Of a stretch of 64,000 bases of DNA, positions 43,945 to 54,400 are shown one piece after another. Both the position numbers and the translations under genes were made by a program. Location: positions 620,001 through 684,000 of the forward strand of contig NZ_CP041185.1 of the NCBI RefSeq assembly GCF_006517255.1. The letters run 5' to 3'. Position 1 is the stretch's first letter; each line of letters begins with the position of its first letter. Below the pieces are notes generated by a model, which saw only the letters and a program-made list of their open reading frames with translations, did no database searches and was not told where the DNA came from. The DNA is from Janthinobacterium tructae (lineage in GTDB: Bacteria; Pseudomonadota; Gammaproteobacteria; Burkholderiales; Burkholderiaceae_D).

Positions 43945-44178
43945 ATGACATCTAAGCTTGAACGGAAATGGTGGTTTGCCCTCCCAGTTGCTGCCTTGGC
44001 GGCAATCTTGACGCTACATTTTGTAAACAGTGCTGGAATCGAGCACCCTTACAATTTTTCGCAATGGGTACTGTACTTCCTGTGCTTCACAGGACTACAG
44101 CGCGGGCTTTCTTTTGTTGGTTGGCTTCTCGTTCTTATCCTGTCGCCACAAAGCAAGGCGCTTGAGCGCACCAAGTAG
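43945..44178 (+). CDS. Small membrane protein
   Basis: A 77-residue protein with two predicted helices, WFALPVAALAAILTLHFV and LSFVGWLLVLILSP, and a basic N-terminus (MTSKLERK). No family recognised. It lies between copies of the short repeat and is plausible as a cassette-like gene. No strong ribosome site is seen. Confidence 0.5.
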   Translation: MTSKLERKWWFALPVAALAAILTLHFVNSAGIEHPYNFSQWVLYFLCFTGLQRGLSFVGWLLVLILSPQSKALERTK

Positions 44179-44248
44179 AAAAAACTTTATGACGACGATA
44201 GAGGATTTGAATGGGTCCTCATTGCCATTGTCCGCTTTGGGGCCGAAG

Positions 44249-44283
44249 TTGCCAATGACAGCAAGCGGCCAAATACCGACGTT
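44249..44283 (+). repeat. Short intergenic repeat family, copy
   Basis: TTGCCAATGACAGCAAGCGG followed by CCAAATACCGACGTT, a divergent member of the same family, 30 bases before the next small gene. Confidence 0.4.
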
Positions 44284-44312
44284 GAGAAGAAAACTAAAAC
44301 TGACCTGAACCT

Positions 44313-44534
44313 ATGCTACCAAAGCGTACAAAAGCTCAACTAGCAGCCGAACTGGGGCGCTTCGTCCAGCAGTATGCCCGCAAGGCCCATAAAAATTGGG
44401 ACCCTAATGACCGAAGCTATGACAGAAAGCTGGAAGAGAAAATGAAGAGGCTATCGCCAGAAGATTTGTCCGAACTGCTTTCTGGTGACGATATTGAACC
44501 AATAGTCCGCTCTCCTTTGCCGAAAGCAGATTAA
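44313..44534 (+). CDS. Small charged hypothetical protein
   Basis: A 73-residue soluble, helical protein rich in Lys, Arg, Glu and Asp (LGRFVQQYARKAHKNWDPND, YDRKLEEKMKRLSPEDLSELL). It is unlikely to be a chance frame, given its natural composition. Function unknown. Immediately followed by another repeat copy (44539). Confidence 0.55.
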   Translation: MLPKRTKAQLAAELGRFVQQYARKAHKNWDPNDRSYDRKLEEKMKRLSPEDLSELLSGDDIEPIVRSPLPKAD

Positions 44535-44538
44535 GCCG

Positions 44539-44560
44539 TCTTCGGCCAGAAGCAGTCAGT
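44539..44560 (+). repeat. Short intergenic repeat family, partial copy
   Basis: GTCTTCGGCCAGAAGCAGTC, nearly the same as the 40208-40226 copy (ACGTTCGGCCAGAAGCACA). It is followed by a small dyad, AGTCAG/CTGACT, at 44558-44578. Confidence 0.45.
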
Positions 44561-44629
44561 CAGATAGAATGGCTGACTCTGATTTCGGCATTAAATTTTG
44601 TCGGTTCACCACGTCTTGAATGGAATTCT

Positions 44630-45577
44630 GTGAAATATCTTCTCAGTATTATTGCGGTGTTTGCTTGTACGAACGTGCACGCTGCTGCATGGCAGCCTCC
44701 CAGCGGACAGCAGCAATTGCCGATCTGGCCTGGAGTGATACCTGACGCGAAATCAGCCGCTGGACCGGAAGACGAGGTGACGCTACGAGAAGATCGGCTC
44801 ATCGCAGGACGGCCCTGGCTGGAACTAAATAATGTCACGCGGCCTACGATGACAATTTACTCGCCAAAGGGAAGGAACACGGGCGCTGCCGTTATCGTTT
44901 TTCCCGGCGGAGGCTATTCGGCGCTGGCCATCGACCTGGAAGGAACGGAAGTTTGTGAATGGCTGACATCGATTGGTGTTACGTGCGTGCTGTTGAAATA
45001 TCGTGTCCCCGGATCAGGTCCTCATTGGGACAAAATCCGTAATGTCCGTGTTATTCCCAAGACGCATACGGCGTTGCAAGATGCACAGAGAACGCTGGGC
45101 CTCGTTCGCCATCATGCTGCTGACTGGAAAATTGACCCGAAGAAGATTGGCGTGCTCGGGTTTTCTGCAGGCGGTCACCTGGTCGCGTCAATCAGTACGC
45201 ATCATCAGCGGATATATGCGCCGGTTGACAAGGCAGACGAGGAAAGCTGTCGTCCCGATTTTGCAGTGTCTCTTTATCCTGGCCATATGTCGGTCAACTA
45301 TAAAAATGACCTTTCAAAGTTGAACCCAAGCATTGAAGTCAGCAGTCAAACACCTCCGACCTTCCTGCTTCATGCGCAAGACGATCCGGTAGACCCGGTA
45401 GAGTTTTCTCTTCTCTATTATGCGGCCCTGAAGAATGCGAATATACCCGTGGAGATGCATTTGTTCGCCGAGGGAGGGCACGCGTTTGGACTCCGTCCTA
45501 CGCAGTTTCCAATCACGAAGTGGCCCACGTTGGTTGAAACGTGGCTGGGTACGATGGGAATGACACCCAGGAAATGA
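44630..45577 (+). CDS. Exported alpha/beta-hydrolase (acetyl esterase/xylan esterase-like)
   Basis: A 315-residue protein from a GTG start, with a signal peptide MKYLLSIIAVFACTNVHA. The hydrolase fold shows the oxyanion segment VIVFPGGGYSALA, the nucleophile elbow GFSAGGHLVAS, the Asp in LLHAQDDPVDP and the His in FAEGGHAFGLRP. It resembles acetyl esterases and XynB-type esterases that deacetylate plant polysaccharides. Probably periplasmic or secreted. It stands in the low-GC strip. Confidence 0.85.
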   Translation: MKYLLSIIAVFACTNVHAAAWQPPSGQQQLPIWPGVIPDAKSAAGPEDEVTLREDRLIAGRPWLELNNVTRPTMTIYSPKGRNTGAAVIVFPGGGYSALAIDLEGTEVCEWLTSIGVTCVLLKYRVPGSGPHWDKIRNVRVIPKTHTALQDAQRTLGLVRHHAADWKIDPKKIGVLGFSAGGHLVASISTHHQRIYAPVDKADEESCRPDFAVSLYPGHMSVNYKNDLSKLNPSIEVSSQTPPTFLLHAQDDPVDPVEFSLLYYAALKNANIPVEMHLFAEGGHAFGLRPTQFPITKWPTLVETWLGTMGMTPRK

Positions 45578-45680
45578 CAATGCAACACAGTTGGGAAGAC
45601 CAACAATTCACAAATTTATCCTTTTCAACCTGGAACGGCAATATTGCAGTGCGATACAGCCAGAATGCGAACCTGAATAC

Positions 45681-46187
45681 ATGAAGATTGAAATTCGACG
45701 CGCCGAGTTCACGGAACGCCAGATAGTCAGAAACCTGATGGAACTGTATCAGCACGATTTTTCCGAGCTTGACGGCACGGATATGGACGAACATGGTCAA
45801 TACGGGTATGACGATTTGGACAGCTTTTGGGTGAACCCGACGTGGTCAGCGTATGTCATGAAGGTTGACAGCAAGTGGGCGGGCTTTGTGTTGACAAACG
45901 ATGAGGTCCATATTCAGGGAAATACGCGTGCAATCGTGGAGTTCTTCGTCGTTCGCAAGTACCGGCGTCAAGGACTGGGCAGGAAGGCTGCGGAAACCAT
46001 CATGACGATGTTCCCGGCCAAATGGGAGGTTTGTGTCATTGAAGAAAATCCTGCTGCGCGGAAATTTTGGGAAACACTCATCAATACAGTCTGGTCGGGC
46101 AGACATCAGTTAGCCGTTCTGGACAATGAACAATGGCAGGGTCCGGTATTCTCGGTCGACACGCACGTCACAGCGCCACTGGTTTAA
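45681..46187 (+). CDS. GNAT family N-acetyltransferase
   Basis: A 168-residue acetyltransferase. Motif A is VEFFVVRKYRRQGLGRKAAETI, followed by VCVIEENPAARKFWETLI. The start at 45681 (MKIEIRRAEFTERQ) is typical of the family; upstream ATG 45591 gives an unlikely extension. The substrate is unknown. Followed after 43 bases by another GNAT gene that is not a close copy. Confidence 0.85.
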   Translation: MKIEIRRAEFTERQIVRNLMELYQHDFSELDGTDMDEHGQYGYDDLDSFWVNPTWSAYVMKVDSKWAGFVLTNDEVHIQGNTRAIVEFFVVRKYRRQGLGRKAAETIMTMFPAKWEVCVIEENPAARKFWETLINTVWSGRHQLAVLDNEQWQGPVFSVDTHVTAPLV

Positions 46188-46230
46188 ATCGAGTCAACTT
46201 CCAGCGAAACCGCATCATGCAATCTGGCCT

Positions 46231-46641
46231 ATGAATATCAGCTACACATCCGATCAGCCATGCGCCGAGGCGTTCAAGGCACTGTACGACACGACTGGCT
46301 GGGGGCCGGTATCACGCGGGGCTGCATTCTATCAAGATGCACTTGACGGCTCCTGGTGTTCGCGATCCGCTTATTGTGGCGGCCAACTTGTTGGTTTTGT
46401 GCGTGTCATTTCGGATGGCCGCTTGCACGCGTTTGTCACCGAGATGATTGTTCACCCCGAATTTCAACAGCAGGGAATCGGAGCAGCTTTGCTCAGTTCC
46501 ATTCTTGACGATTGTCGCGACGCTGGCATTGCGGATGTCCAGCTTTTCAGCGCCAAAGGCAAGTCGATATTCTACGAAAAGCTGGGATTTTCCTTACGAC
46601 CGGAAGATGCGCCTGGCATGCAATTCAAGGCAGCCACCTGA
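46231..46641 (+). CDS. GNAT family N-acetyltransferase
   Basis: A 136-residue acetyltransferase with motif A in VTEMIVHPEFQQQGIGAALLSSI and the end motif GKSIFYEKLGFSLRPED. It resembles small GNATs acting on unknown amines. Last gene of the low-GC accessory strip; the following gene is convergent and GC-rich again. Confidence 0.85.
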   Translation: MNISYTSDQPCAEAFKALYDTTGWGPVSRGAAFYQDALDGSWCSRSAYCGGQLVGFVRVISDGRLHAFVTEMIVHPEFQQQGIGAALLSSILDDCRDAGIADVQLFSAKGKSIFYEKLGFSLRPEDAPGMQFKAAT

Positions 46642-46695
46642 GTACACTGCGGTCGCAGCGTCGAGCCAGATCTCTCTCTGGCCGGCATGCTCAAA

Positions 46696-47757
46696 TCAGT
46701 GCGTCATTTCCCTGGCCAAGGTCAACACCAGTTCCTCCGCCCCCATTTCCCGCGCCAGCGGCGCGCCCTGGCCGGCCCATTGGGCGGCAAATTCGCTGTC
46801 GCCGTGCTGGCTAGCTGCCGCGTTCAATTGTTTTGCGGCATCGTAGGCGACGGGGTAATCGGCCGGCGGCGGGCTACCCGGCGCTTCGCCATGCTCGATC
46901 AGACGGTTCACCATGCCGCGCGCCAGGCGGCCGGAGAGGACGCTGGTCAAGCGCGTGGATGCCGCCCGTTCGTTTTTCAGGTTGGCGCGGTGGCTGGCAT
47001 TGGCCGACGATTCCGGGCACAGCACGAATGCCGTGCCCAGCTGGGCGGCAACGGCGCCCAGGTCCAGCGCGGCGCGGATGCCTTGTCCATCCATGATGCC
47101 GCCGGCGGCGATCAGGGGTAGTGTTGTGCGGCCCGCCAGCAGGCGCAGCAGCACGCTGGTGCTGTGGCGCTCGTCCGGCGCTTGCGGGTCGAAGACGCCG
47201 CGATGTCCGCCTGCCTCCACGCCCTGCGCCACGATGGCGTCGACCCCCGCCTGTTCGATCAGCATCGCCTCGCGCAGATTGGTGGCCGTGGCCATGGTGT
47301 AGATGCCGGCCTGGCGCAGGGCGGCGATTTTCTCCGTCGCAGGCAAGCCGAAATGAAAGCTGACGACGGCGGGGCGCTGTTCCAGCAACAGGGCGAATGC
47401 CGCTTCATCGCCGACAAACGTTGGATAGATTTCATCGAGCTGCGTTGGCACGGGCGCGCCCAACTCCACAAACAGGGGCGCCAGATGCGCCAGCCAGGCC
47501 GCTTCGCGCCGCGCATCCCTGACCGCCGGCGCATGGCAAAACACATTGATATTGAAGGGGCGGTCCGTCAGCGCGCGCGTATCCATGATCATCTGGCGCG
47601 CCTGCGCCACGCTGCCGGCGCCGATGCCCAGAGACCCCAGGCCGCCCGCATGCGAGACGGCGGCGGCCAGGCGCGGCGTGGAGACGCCCGCCATCGGCGC
47701 CTGGATGATGGGCAATTGCAAGCCGAGGCGGTCGAGGAAGCGCTGGGACGTGGTCAT
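46696..47757 (-). CDS. Nitronate monooxygenase-family flavin oxidoreductase
   Basis: A 353-residue TIM-barrel FMN protein. It opens [18 protein letters not shown] and has [19 protein letters not shown] with the likely catalytic His, [11 protein letters not shown] and [18 protein letters not shown], all typical of nitronate monooxygenase/2-nitropropane dioxygenase enzymes. It oxidises alkyl nitronates to carbonyl compounds and nitrite. AAGGA upstream supports the ATG at 47757. It diverges from a LysR regulator that probably controls it. Confidence 0.88.
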   Translation of the reverse strand: MTTSQRFLDRLGLQLPIIQAPMAGVSTPRLAAAVSHAGGLGSLGIGAGSVAQARQMIMDTRALTDRPFNINVFCHAPAVRDARREAAWLAHLAPLFVELGAPVPTQLDEIYPTFVGDEAAFALLLEQRPAVVSFHFGLPATEKIAALRQAGIYTMATATNLREAMLIEQAGVDAIVAQGVEAGGHRGVFDPQAPDERHSTSVLLRLLAGRTTLPLIAAGGIMDGQGIRAALDLGAVAAQLGTAFVLCPESSANASHRANLKNERAASTRLTSVLSGRLARGMVNRLIEHGEAPGSPPPADYPVAYDAAKQLNAAASQHGDSEFAAQWAGQGAPLAREMGAEELVLTLAREMTH

Positions 47758-47844
47758 GATGTTTCCTTCATCAAGTTGAGGAGGCTGCATTAAATTCTTG
47801 TTTTGAGAATATACTAGCACAATTATTCCAAAAGAAAGAACGTG

Positions 47845-48735
47845 ATGGAGATGGAGTCATTGACGATTTTTTGTGCCGTGACCAGTGAGCTGAGCGTCAC
47901 GCAGGCCGCGGCCCGGCTGGGCCGCGCGCCGTCCAGCGTCACCACGCGCATCCAGCAGCTGGAAGCCGATATCGGCGCACAACTGTTCGTGCGCACCAAT
48001 AAACGCATGGCCCTGACGGCGGCGGGCGAGCGCTTTCTCGAGTACGCGCAGCGTTTGCTGGCGCTGGCGGCAGAGGCCAGGCATGTCGTCACGGGCGGGC
48101 GCGAAGGGGGCACCTTGCGCGTCGGCAGCATGGAAAGCACGGCGGCCAGCCGCCTGCCGGCGCTGCTGGCCGCGTATCACGCCCGTTATCCGGACACGCG
48201 GCTGGCGCTGAGCACGGGGCCGTCGCGCCCCCTGATCGAGCAAGTGCGCACGGGTTTACTCGACTGCGCCTTCGTGGCCTTGCCGCCAGCCTTCGGCGGC
48301 GCGGCCACGCTGGAGGAACTTGGCCTGGCATCGGCATCCGTGTGGCGTGAGGAATTATGTTTGCTGCTGCCGGCTAGCGAAGGGCCGGTGCGCCGCGCCG
48401 TGGACGTGCGCACGCGCTCGCTGGCGGCGTTTCCGCAGGGCTGCACCTACCGCAGCATCGCCGAAGAGGTGCTGGGCGTGGCCGGCAGCACGCAGTGGCG
48501 CGTGCAGGAGCTGAGCTCGTATCACACCATGATCGCCTGCGTGGCGGCCGGCGCGTGCGTGACCTTGTTGCCGGCCAGCGTGCTAGCGCTGTCGGACGCG
48601 CCTGCCACCCTGAAAACACTGTCGGTTGGGCAAGCCGACACCTTGCTGGTATGGCGCGCGGGATTCGACGTGCCTGCCTTTCAACACTTGCTGGTGCAGC
48701 TAAGTAATCCTCAGGAAAATATTGTGAATTTATGA
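47845..48735 (+). CDS. LysR-family transcriptional regulator
   Basis: A 296-residue LysR protein. The helix-turn-helix lies in [30 protein letters not shown], followed by [20 protein letters not shown]. The C-terminal domain contains [27 protein letters not shown]. Three near starts exist (GTG 47842, ATG 47845, ATG 47851); 47845 is a compromise. Divergent from the nitronate monooxygenase gene across an AT-rich 87-base space. Confidence 0.87.
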   Translation: MEMESLTIFCAVTSELSVTQAAARLGRAPSSVTTRIQQLEADIGAQLFVRTNKRMALTAAGERFLEYAQRLLALAAEARHVVTGGREGGTLRVGSMESTAASRLPALLAAYHARYPDTRLALSTGPSRPLIEQVRTGLLDCAFVALPPAFGGAATLEELGLASASVWREELCLLLPASEGPVRRAVDVRTRSLAAFPQGCTYRSIAEEVLGVAGSTQWRVQELSSYHTMIACVAAGACVTLLPASVLALSDAPATLKTLSVGQADTLLVWRAGFDVPAFQHLLVQLSNPQENIVNL

Positions 48736-49387
48736 AGAACAGAACCGGATGCTATGCAAGGCGCCCGTTGCTAGTAGTGCGAGCACTGCTAGCAGTGGGC
48801 AAGCCTCGTCGGCCACCTTGCAGAGCGCCGGTTATGGAAGTCAGAAATCACAATAATTTATTGGGGGTTACTTAGGTGTGAAGTTGCAAGAGCTTATTCG
48901 GACTGGATCTGAGCCGTGATATCGGGGTCTTGCCAGCAATGCCCTGATGCAACCGGTGCCAGTGTAATGATGGTTACATTCCTGGGCGTGTGGGCACGTT
49001 CCAGCGAATTGTTATAAATGAAGCCGTAAGCTCATTCATGCGTTTTCCTGGGTTTCAACAGAATAGAGGCAAATGACGCGAGCGGGCCAGCGCCAGGACT
49101 TGCTTGTCACCAGGTGTGTTTATCGGTCCGGGCGGTCGACCGGCGCGATGATGAATTGAACACATGATAATGCTCCGATACGCAGCGCTTCTTCAAGTTT
49201 ATGCAGGCAGACTTCTCGGAAATGATGTTTTAATGTAACGAGTAACAAAAAATATATATGCATGCCCGTGGATTCTAAATTATTATTGGCAGCAGTTAAT
49301 TTACTAGTTTCTCAAATAGATCGCGGGTAAATAATTATTAAATAAATAATAATAGCCAGCGCCACACATCATATCAAGGAGAGTAAG
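48736..49387. promoter_or_regulatory. Long AT-rich leader of the surface-protein operon
   Basis: No gene is seen in these 652 bases. At 48769-48794 an imperfect hairpin (11 of 12 pairs), including the perfect palindrome CACTGCTAGCAGTG, may end the LysR transcript. The last 190 bases are very AT-rich (runs such as AAAAAATATATATG and AATTATTAAATAAATAATAA), the kind of DNA bound by H-NS-like silencers. AAGGAG at 49377-49382 serves the next gene. The promoter is expected in this stretch but cannot be pinned down. Confidence 0.5.
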
Positions 49388-50233
49388 TTGAAATCATTCG
49401 TCAGGAATCGTGTTTCTAACGTCGCGCTGTTCGCTGGTGTGCTTGCGGCGGCCTGGAGTCCCGCCAGTATCGCCTGCTCCGATACGCCGGTGCTGGCGAG
49501 TATTTGCGTCATGGCCGTGCCGTTCACGTTTGGTTCTTTTAATCGCCAGTATATTCTCGCTACCGGGCAGGATTTATCGATTAATAACTATACGGCGCTG
49601 TACTCCCTGATCGGTACCACTTACGGCCAAACCAATAATACGAGCTTCAAGCTGCCCGACCTGCGCGGCAAGTTCGTGATCGCTGCCGACGGCGTCAATT
49701 ACAACGCAGGCGCTACGGGCGGGAAAAGTGCCATCACCCTGACGACAGCCCAGTTGCCGCCGCATTTGTTCACCGTGACCGCGCTTCCGGTCGCCCTGGG
49801 TGCGGTGACCTTTTCCACGGTATTGCCTACGCTGAGCGCCACGGTCAGTATCGCCAGCAGCGTCGCCACCGGCACGGTGTCGGACTTGAAACTGAACGTG
49901 GTCGGTGGTTCGGGCGGTGCCACTTCGCCATCGGGTAACTATCTCGGCAAGAGTAGCAGCCCTCTCGTCAACGTCTATTCCAGCGCGACGCCCGATGCCG
50001 CGCTCAATGCCGGCGCCATCAGCGGCGGCAATGTGTCGGTAACGGTCCCTGCCAGTTCCTCAGTCGTGACCTTTCCGAGCTCAACCGTCGCCGGAACCGT
50101 GGGCGGCACTGCGACCGTCAGCGGCAACACCAATGTCGTCGGGACGGGTGCGGCGATTGATATCAGGCCGCCGTATATCGCATTGACGTATTACATCGCG
50201 GCGCAAAATGGCCTGTATCCGAGCCGCGATTAA
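49388..50233 (+). CDS. Exported tail-collar-like protein
   Basis: A 281-residue protein from a TTG start with a strong AAGGAG site. The N-terminal 30 residues look like a Sec signal (VALFAGVLAAAWSPASIA). Residues about 43-100 form a phage-tail-collar domain: VPFTFGSFNRQYILATGQ, LYSLIGTTYGQ, FKLPDLRGKFVIAADG. Then come low-complexity Thr/Ser/Val-rich repeats, and the end DIRPPYIALTYYIAAQNGLYP repeats the collar-family C-terminal motif. This family includes the microcystin-related MdpB; export of such a protein is unusual. It leads the probable surface-protein operon. Confidence 0.8.
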   Translation: MKSFVRNRVSNVALFAGVLAAAWSPASIACSDTPVLASICVMAVPFTFGSFNRQYILATGQDLSINNYTALYSLIGTTYGQTNNTSFKLPDLRGKFVIAADGVNYNAGATGGKSAITLTTAQLPPHLFTVTALPVALGAVTFSTVLPTLSATVSIASSVATGTVSDLKLNVVGGSGGATSPSGNYLGKSSSPLVNVYSSATPDAALNAGAISGGNVSVTVPASSSVVTFPSSTVAGTVGGTATVSGNTNVVGTGAAIDIRPPYIALTYYIAAQNGLYPSRD

Positions 50234-50398
50234 GACTAAGTAATGCCGATGCTGTGCTGGTCGGCAACGAGGCGCACCAGTAGCGCCTCATTGCCTGCCG
50301 GGACAGCGCCTGCGTCCGTCACTGGAGATGCTGCAGTGGCTGTGCAGGCCACCAATAACGACTTTAGCCGGGATGCTGCTTTGCGTAATGTTGATGCA

Positions 50399-51343
50399 AT
50401 GATCACTGCCGCGCTGTTTGCGGTCACGCTGAACGCGGGCGCCGCTCCGCGCGACCTTTCTGCCGAGTTGACGCGCGCTAACAAGGCCCTTGCAGCGCAC
50501 GATTATGGGCTGGCGTACAAGGAATATGCGCGCGTTGCCGCCGGCAATCCTTTGGCGCAATTTAACCTGGGACTGATCGAACGCGAGGCCTGGGGACGCC
50601 CACGCGATGCTGTCGCAGCCTGTGCCTGGTTCGGCAAGGCGGCACAAGGCAATATCCCGGCCGCGCAACAGTTTTTTGGCGATTGCCTGGCCGCCGGCAC
50701 CGGGCGTGCCGCCGATGGCAAGGCTGCCGTGGCGTGGTATCTGAAGGCGGCGCAATCAGGCATCGCGTATGCGAACTGCTCCGCCGGGGAACTGTATATC
50801 CGTGGCCAGGTCGTCGACAAGGATGTCGCGCGCGGCCTGGCCCTGTGTGCGCAAGCGGCGCAGGCCGGTTCGGCGCCGGCCATGTTGCGCCTTGCCGACT
50901 ATTACAAAGACGATCAGGATGTGCCGCAAGACCTGGCGGCTGCGCGCTACTGGTATCAGCAGGCGGCGGAACACCGTATGGTGGTGGCCCAATACCGCCT
51001 CGGTGTGATGCTGGGCCAGGGCGAGGGCGGCGCCGCCAATCTGGCCCTGTCCTTGTTCTGGCTCGAGCACGCGGCCTCCGACGGGTATGCGCCCGCTTAT
51101 TTGCCGGTGGCCATTTTGTATGGCAACAGCGCGCCGGACCCTGCCACCGGCGCGCTGACGCCGGACAGCCTGGCCAAGATTTACATGTGGAGCCGCGCGG
51201 CCAAAGCCAGCACCAGCAAGCCGGCGGACATCGCTGAAATCGAAGGTATTGAACAACTGCTGCAGCAAGTGATGCCACCGCAGTGGAAACCCGAGCTTGA
51301 TCGCCGGGTGGCCGAGCATCTGGATAAATTTACTGTCAAATAA
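50399..51343 (+). CDS. Sel1-repeat (TPR-like) protein
   Basis: A 314-residue protein made of Sel1-type helical repeats: AQFNLGLIEREAWGRPRDAV, AQQFFGDCLAAGTGRAADGK, ANCSAGELYIRGQVVDKDVA, AMLRLADYYKDDQDVPQDLA and AQYRLGVMLGQGEGGAANLA. The N-terminus from 50399 (MITAALFAVTLNAGAA) looks like a weak signal peptide; TTG 50381 or ATG 50243 are other possible starts. Sel1 proteins act as scaffolds. It lies between the collar-like gene and the large exoprotein gene, 59 bases before the latter, so it may assist its secretion or assembly. Confidence 0.75.
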   Translation: MITAALFAVTLNAGAAPRDLSAELTRANKALAAHDYGLAYKEYARVAAGNPLAQFNLGLIEREAWGRPRDAVAACAWFGKAAQGNIPAAQQFFGDCLAAGTGRAADGKAAVAWYLKAAQSGIAYANCSAGELYIRGQVVDKDVARGLALCAQAAQAGSAPAMLRLADYYKDDQDVPQDLAAARYWYQQAAEHRMVVAQYRLGVMLGQGEGGAANLALSLFWLEHAASDGYAPAYLPVAILYGNSAPDPATGALTPDSLAKIYMWSRAAKASTSKPADIAEIEGIEQLLQQVMPPQWKPELDRRVAEHLDKFTVK

Positions 51344-51402
51344 AATCAAACACAGGCGCCGCCGTTGCTGATGCAGCTTGCCTATCACCAGGGGAAACTA
51401 CC

Positions 51403-54400
51403 ATGCATGCTTCCATGAACAGAATCTATCGACTCGTCTGGAGTCATGTCCACCAAACCTGGGTGGCCGTCCACGAACGCGCCAGGGGCAAGGGCAAGTC
51501 GGCCAATCGCCGCCTCATCGCCAGCGTGTTGCTGGCCGCCTCACACTCGGCCATGGCGGGGCCTACCGGCGGCCAGGTTACCGCCGGCAACGGCACCATC
51601 AACCAGAACGGCGCCACCACCACGGTGACGCAAGCGAGCCAGAACCTGTCGTTGAACTGGCAGTCGTTCAACACCAGCAGCGGCGAGACGGTCAATTTTG
51701 TCCAGCCCTCGGCCAGCGCCATTGCCGTCAACCGCATCGGCGGCAATAGCGCCACCCAATTCTACGGCGCACTCAACGCCAACGGCCAGGTTTATCTGAT
51801 CAATCCGAATGGCGTGCTGTTTGGCGCCGGATCGCAGATCAACGTCGGCGGCCTGGTCGCCTCGACGCTCGACACCGGCGACGCCGGCCTGGGCGGCGCC
51901 ACGCGCCGATTCACGGGCAGCGGCAGCGGCAGCATCATCAACCAGGGTGCCATCAATACCGGCAACGGCGGTTATGTTGCCTTCATCGGCAACCAGGTCA
52001 GTAATTCTGGGACGATCAACGCCAGGGCGGGGACGGTGGCGCTGGGCGCCGGCAGCGACGTCACGCTGTCGTTTTCCGGCGATAGCCTGGTTCAGCTGCA
52101 AGTGAACCAGGGTACCCTGAACAACCTGGCTGAAAATGGCGGTCTGATCAATGCCGACGGCGGCGCGGTCTGGCTGTCGGCCGGCGCCAGGGATACCGTG
52201 CTGGCCAGCGTTGTCAACAACACGGGTATTATTCAGGCGCGCAGTGTCGAGCAAGTCGGCGGCACTATTGTGCTCGGGGCGGGCAGCGCGGGCACGGCCA
52301 CCAACAGCGGCACGCTCGACGCTGTCGGCGTCACCGCCGGCGCCATTGGCGGCACCGTGAAAGTGCTCGGTGGCGCCGTCACACTGGCGGCAGGCAGTCT
52401 GACCGATGTTTCAGGCGACGCCGGCGGCGGCACCGCACTCATTGGAGGAAATTTCCTCGGCGCCGGCGCCGAGCAAAACGCGCACACCACGACAGTCGCA
52501 GCGGGCGCCTCGATCAAGGCCGATGCCATGACCGCTGGTAACGGCGGAAGTGTTGCGGTCTGGTCGGATGGCGCCACGCAGTTCAATGGCAGCATCACGG
52601 CACGCGGGGGCAGCACTGCCGGCAACGGCGGCCAGGTGGAAACTTCCGGCAAGAGCTTGAACATCAACGCCAGCGCCGCCGTCAATACAGGATCGCCCCA
52701 TGGCGTGCCAGGCGACTGGCTGCTGGACCCCGATGATATTACGATAGGCAATAACAGTGTCTTTAATAACGGGTTGAATGCCGTTTCCTACCCGATCAAT
52801 GTCGACACGCGCGTTTTGTCGGCTGCGCTCAATAATGGCAACGTGACCATCAAGACCACCGGATCTTCGGCCAGTTGCACGGGCACGCCGCCGTGTACGG
52901 GGGTGTCCGGCAATGGCGATATCATCGTGCTCGATTTGATTGGCAGCACGGCTGACTATAACAACGGCAATCTAGGCGTTCTTTGGGAAAGCGGTGACAA
53001 AACGCTCACGCTGAGTGCCTACCGTGACATTTATTTCAAAACAACAAGTAATGTGAGATATGGCAACGCGGGCAACCCCAGCATCGATACGTTTGAAGGG
53101 GGCATCTTCTCTTACGGCTCCGGCAACGTCGTGCTGAGGGCAGACAATACCGCCACAGGGACAGGCACGGTCAGGTTTGAAGGTCAACACCTGAACACCC
53201 TTTATTTGAATGATATTAGAAGCACCATCTCCATCTATTACAACCCGAGCAGCTATAACACGCCGACGGCCTATGGCGATTATATGGCCAGTGATCCCAG
53301 TCAGCTGACGGCCTATATGGCCATCAAGGTGGGCGGCACGGCTGCCTCAAAGATTTACGATGGCTCCACTACGACGTCCGTGTCAGGGCTGACTCCCGCA
53401 GTGGCCCTGCCGGGCGATTTGGCGCTCAGTACCGCCAGTGCGCAGGCCACCTTTGCCAACAAGAATGTCGGCGCCAACAAAACCGTCAACATCACCGGCA
53501 TTTTCGCTACGGGCACCGGTGCCGCCACCACCATCACCAGCGATGGCGCCACCGTCATCAGCTACAACGGCAACAACTACTTCATCAGCGGTCTCGACAG
53601 CAAGACCGCCACGATCACGGCCAAAACCATCAACCTCACCGGCCTGACGGCCAACAGCAAAACCTATGATGGCACCACTTCGGCCACACTGTCCGGCAGC
53701 GCAAGTGTCGCCGCCGGTATCGTCAACGGCGACAGCGTCACGCTTGGTGCCGGTAGCGCCACCTTTGCCGACGCCAATGCCGACGTTGGCAAGGCAGTTA
53801 CCGTCACCGGCTATGCGCTGACCGGTGTCGATGCCGGCAACTACGTGATCACCCTGCCGACCGGCCTGACCGCCAACATCAACAAGGCTGATCTGACCTT
53901 GGCGGGCACCAAGACCTACGATGGCACGACGTCGGTGGCGGGCAGCACCTTGACGGCGACCGGCGTGGCCGGCCAGACCTTCAGCGTCACCGGCGCCGGT
54001 AACGCCTCGAATTTGAGCAGCAAGAATGTGCAAAGCGGTGCGGCGCTCGCCAGCATCACGGGCCTGAGCCTGGGCAGCAGCAACGGCGGCCTGGCCAGCA
54101 ACTACAATGCGATTGGCGTGGCCGGCAGCAGCTATACGGTCACTGCCAAAGGCATCACGCTGACCGGCATCAGCGCGCTCGATAAAATTTACGACGCCAC
54201 CACCACGGCCGCGCTCAACACCGCCAGCGTTGGCTACTCGGGCCTGATTAACGGCGACTCGGTCTCGCTGGCAGGCAGCGGCACCGGCAGTTTTGTGACG
54301 AAGAATGTGGGTGTCAACAAGGCGGTGACCGTGAGCGGCTATACGCTGTCGGGGCTAGATGCCGGCAATTACGTGGTCACCCAGCCGACCGGCCTGACGG

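Noticed and set aside
40208..44560. Chromosomal integron cassette array
   Set aside because: The layout is suggestive, but no integrase gene and no canonical attC core pairs (RYYYAAC and GTTRRRY) were found, so it is reported only as a repeat-bordered strip.
49388..50233. Prophage remnant
   Set aside because: A tail-collar domain alone is not evidence of a prophage; there are no other phage genes nearby and the protein carries a signal peptide.
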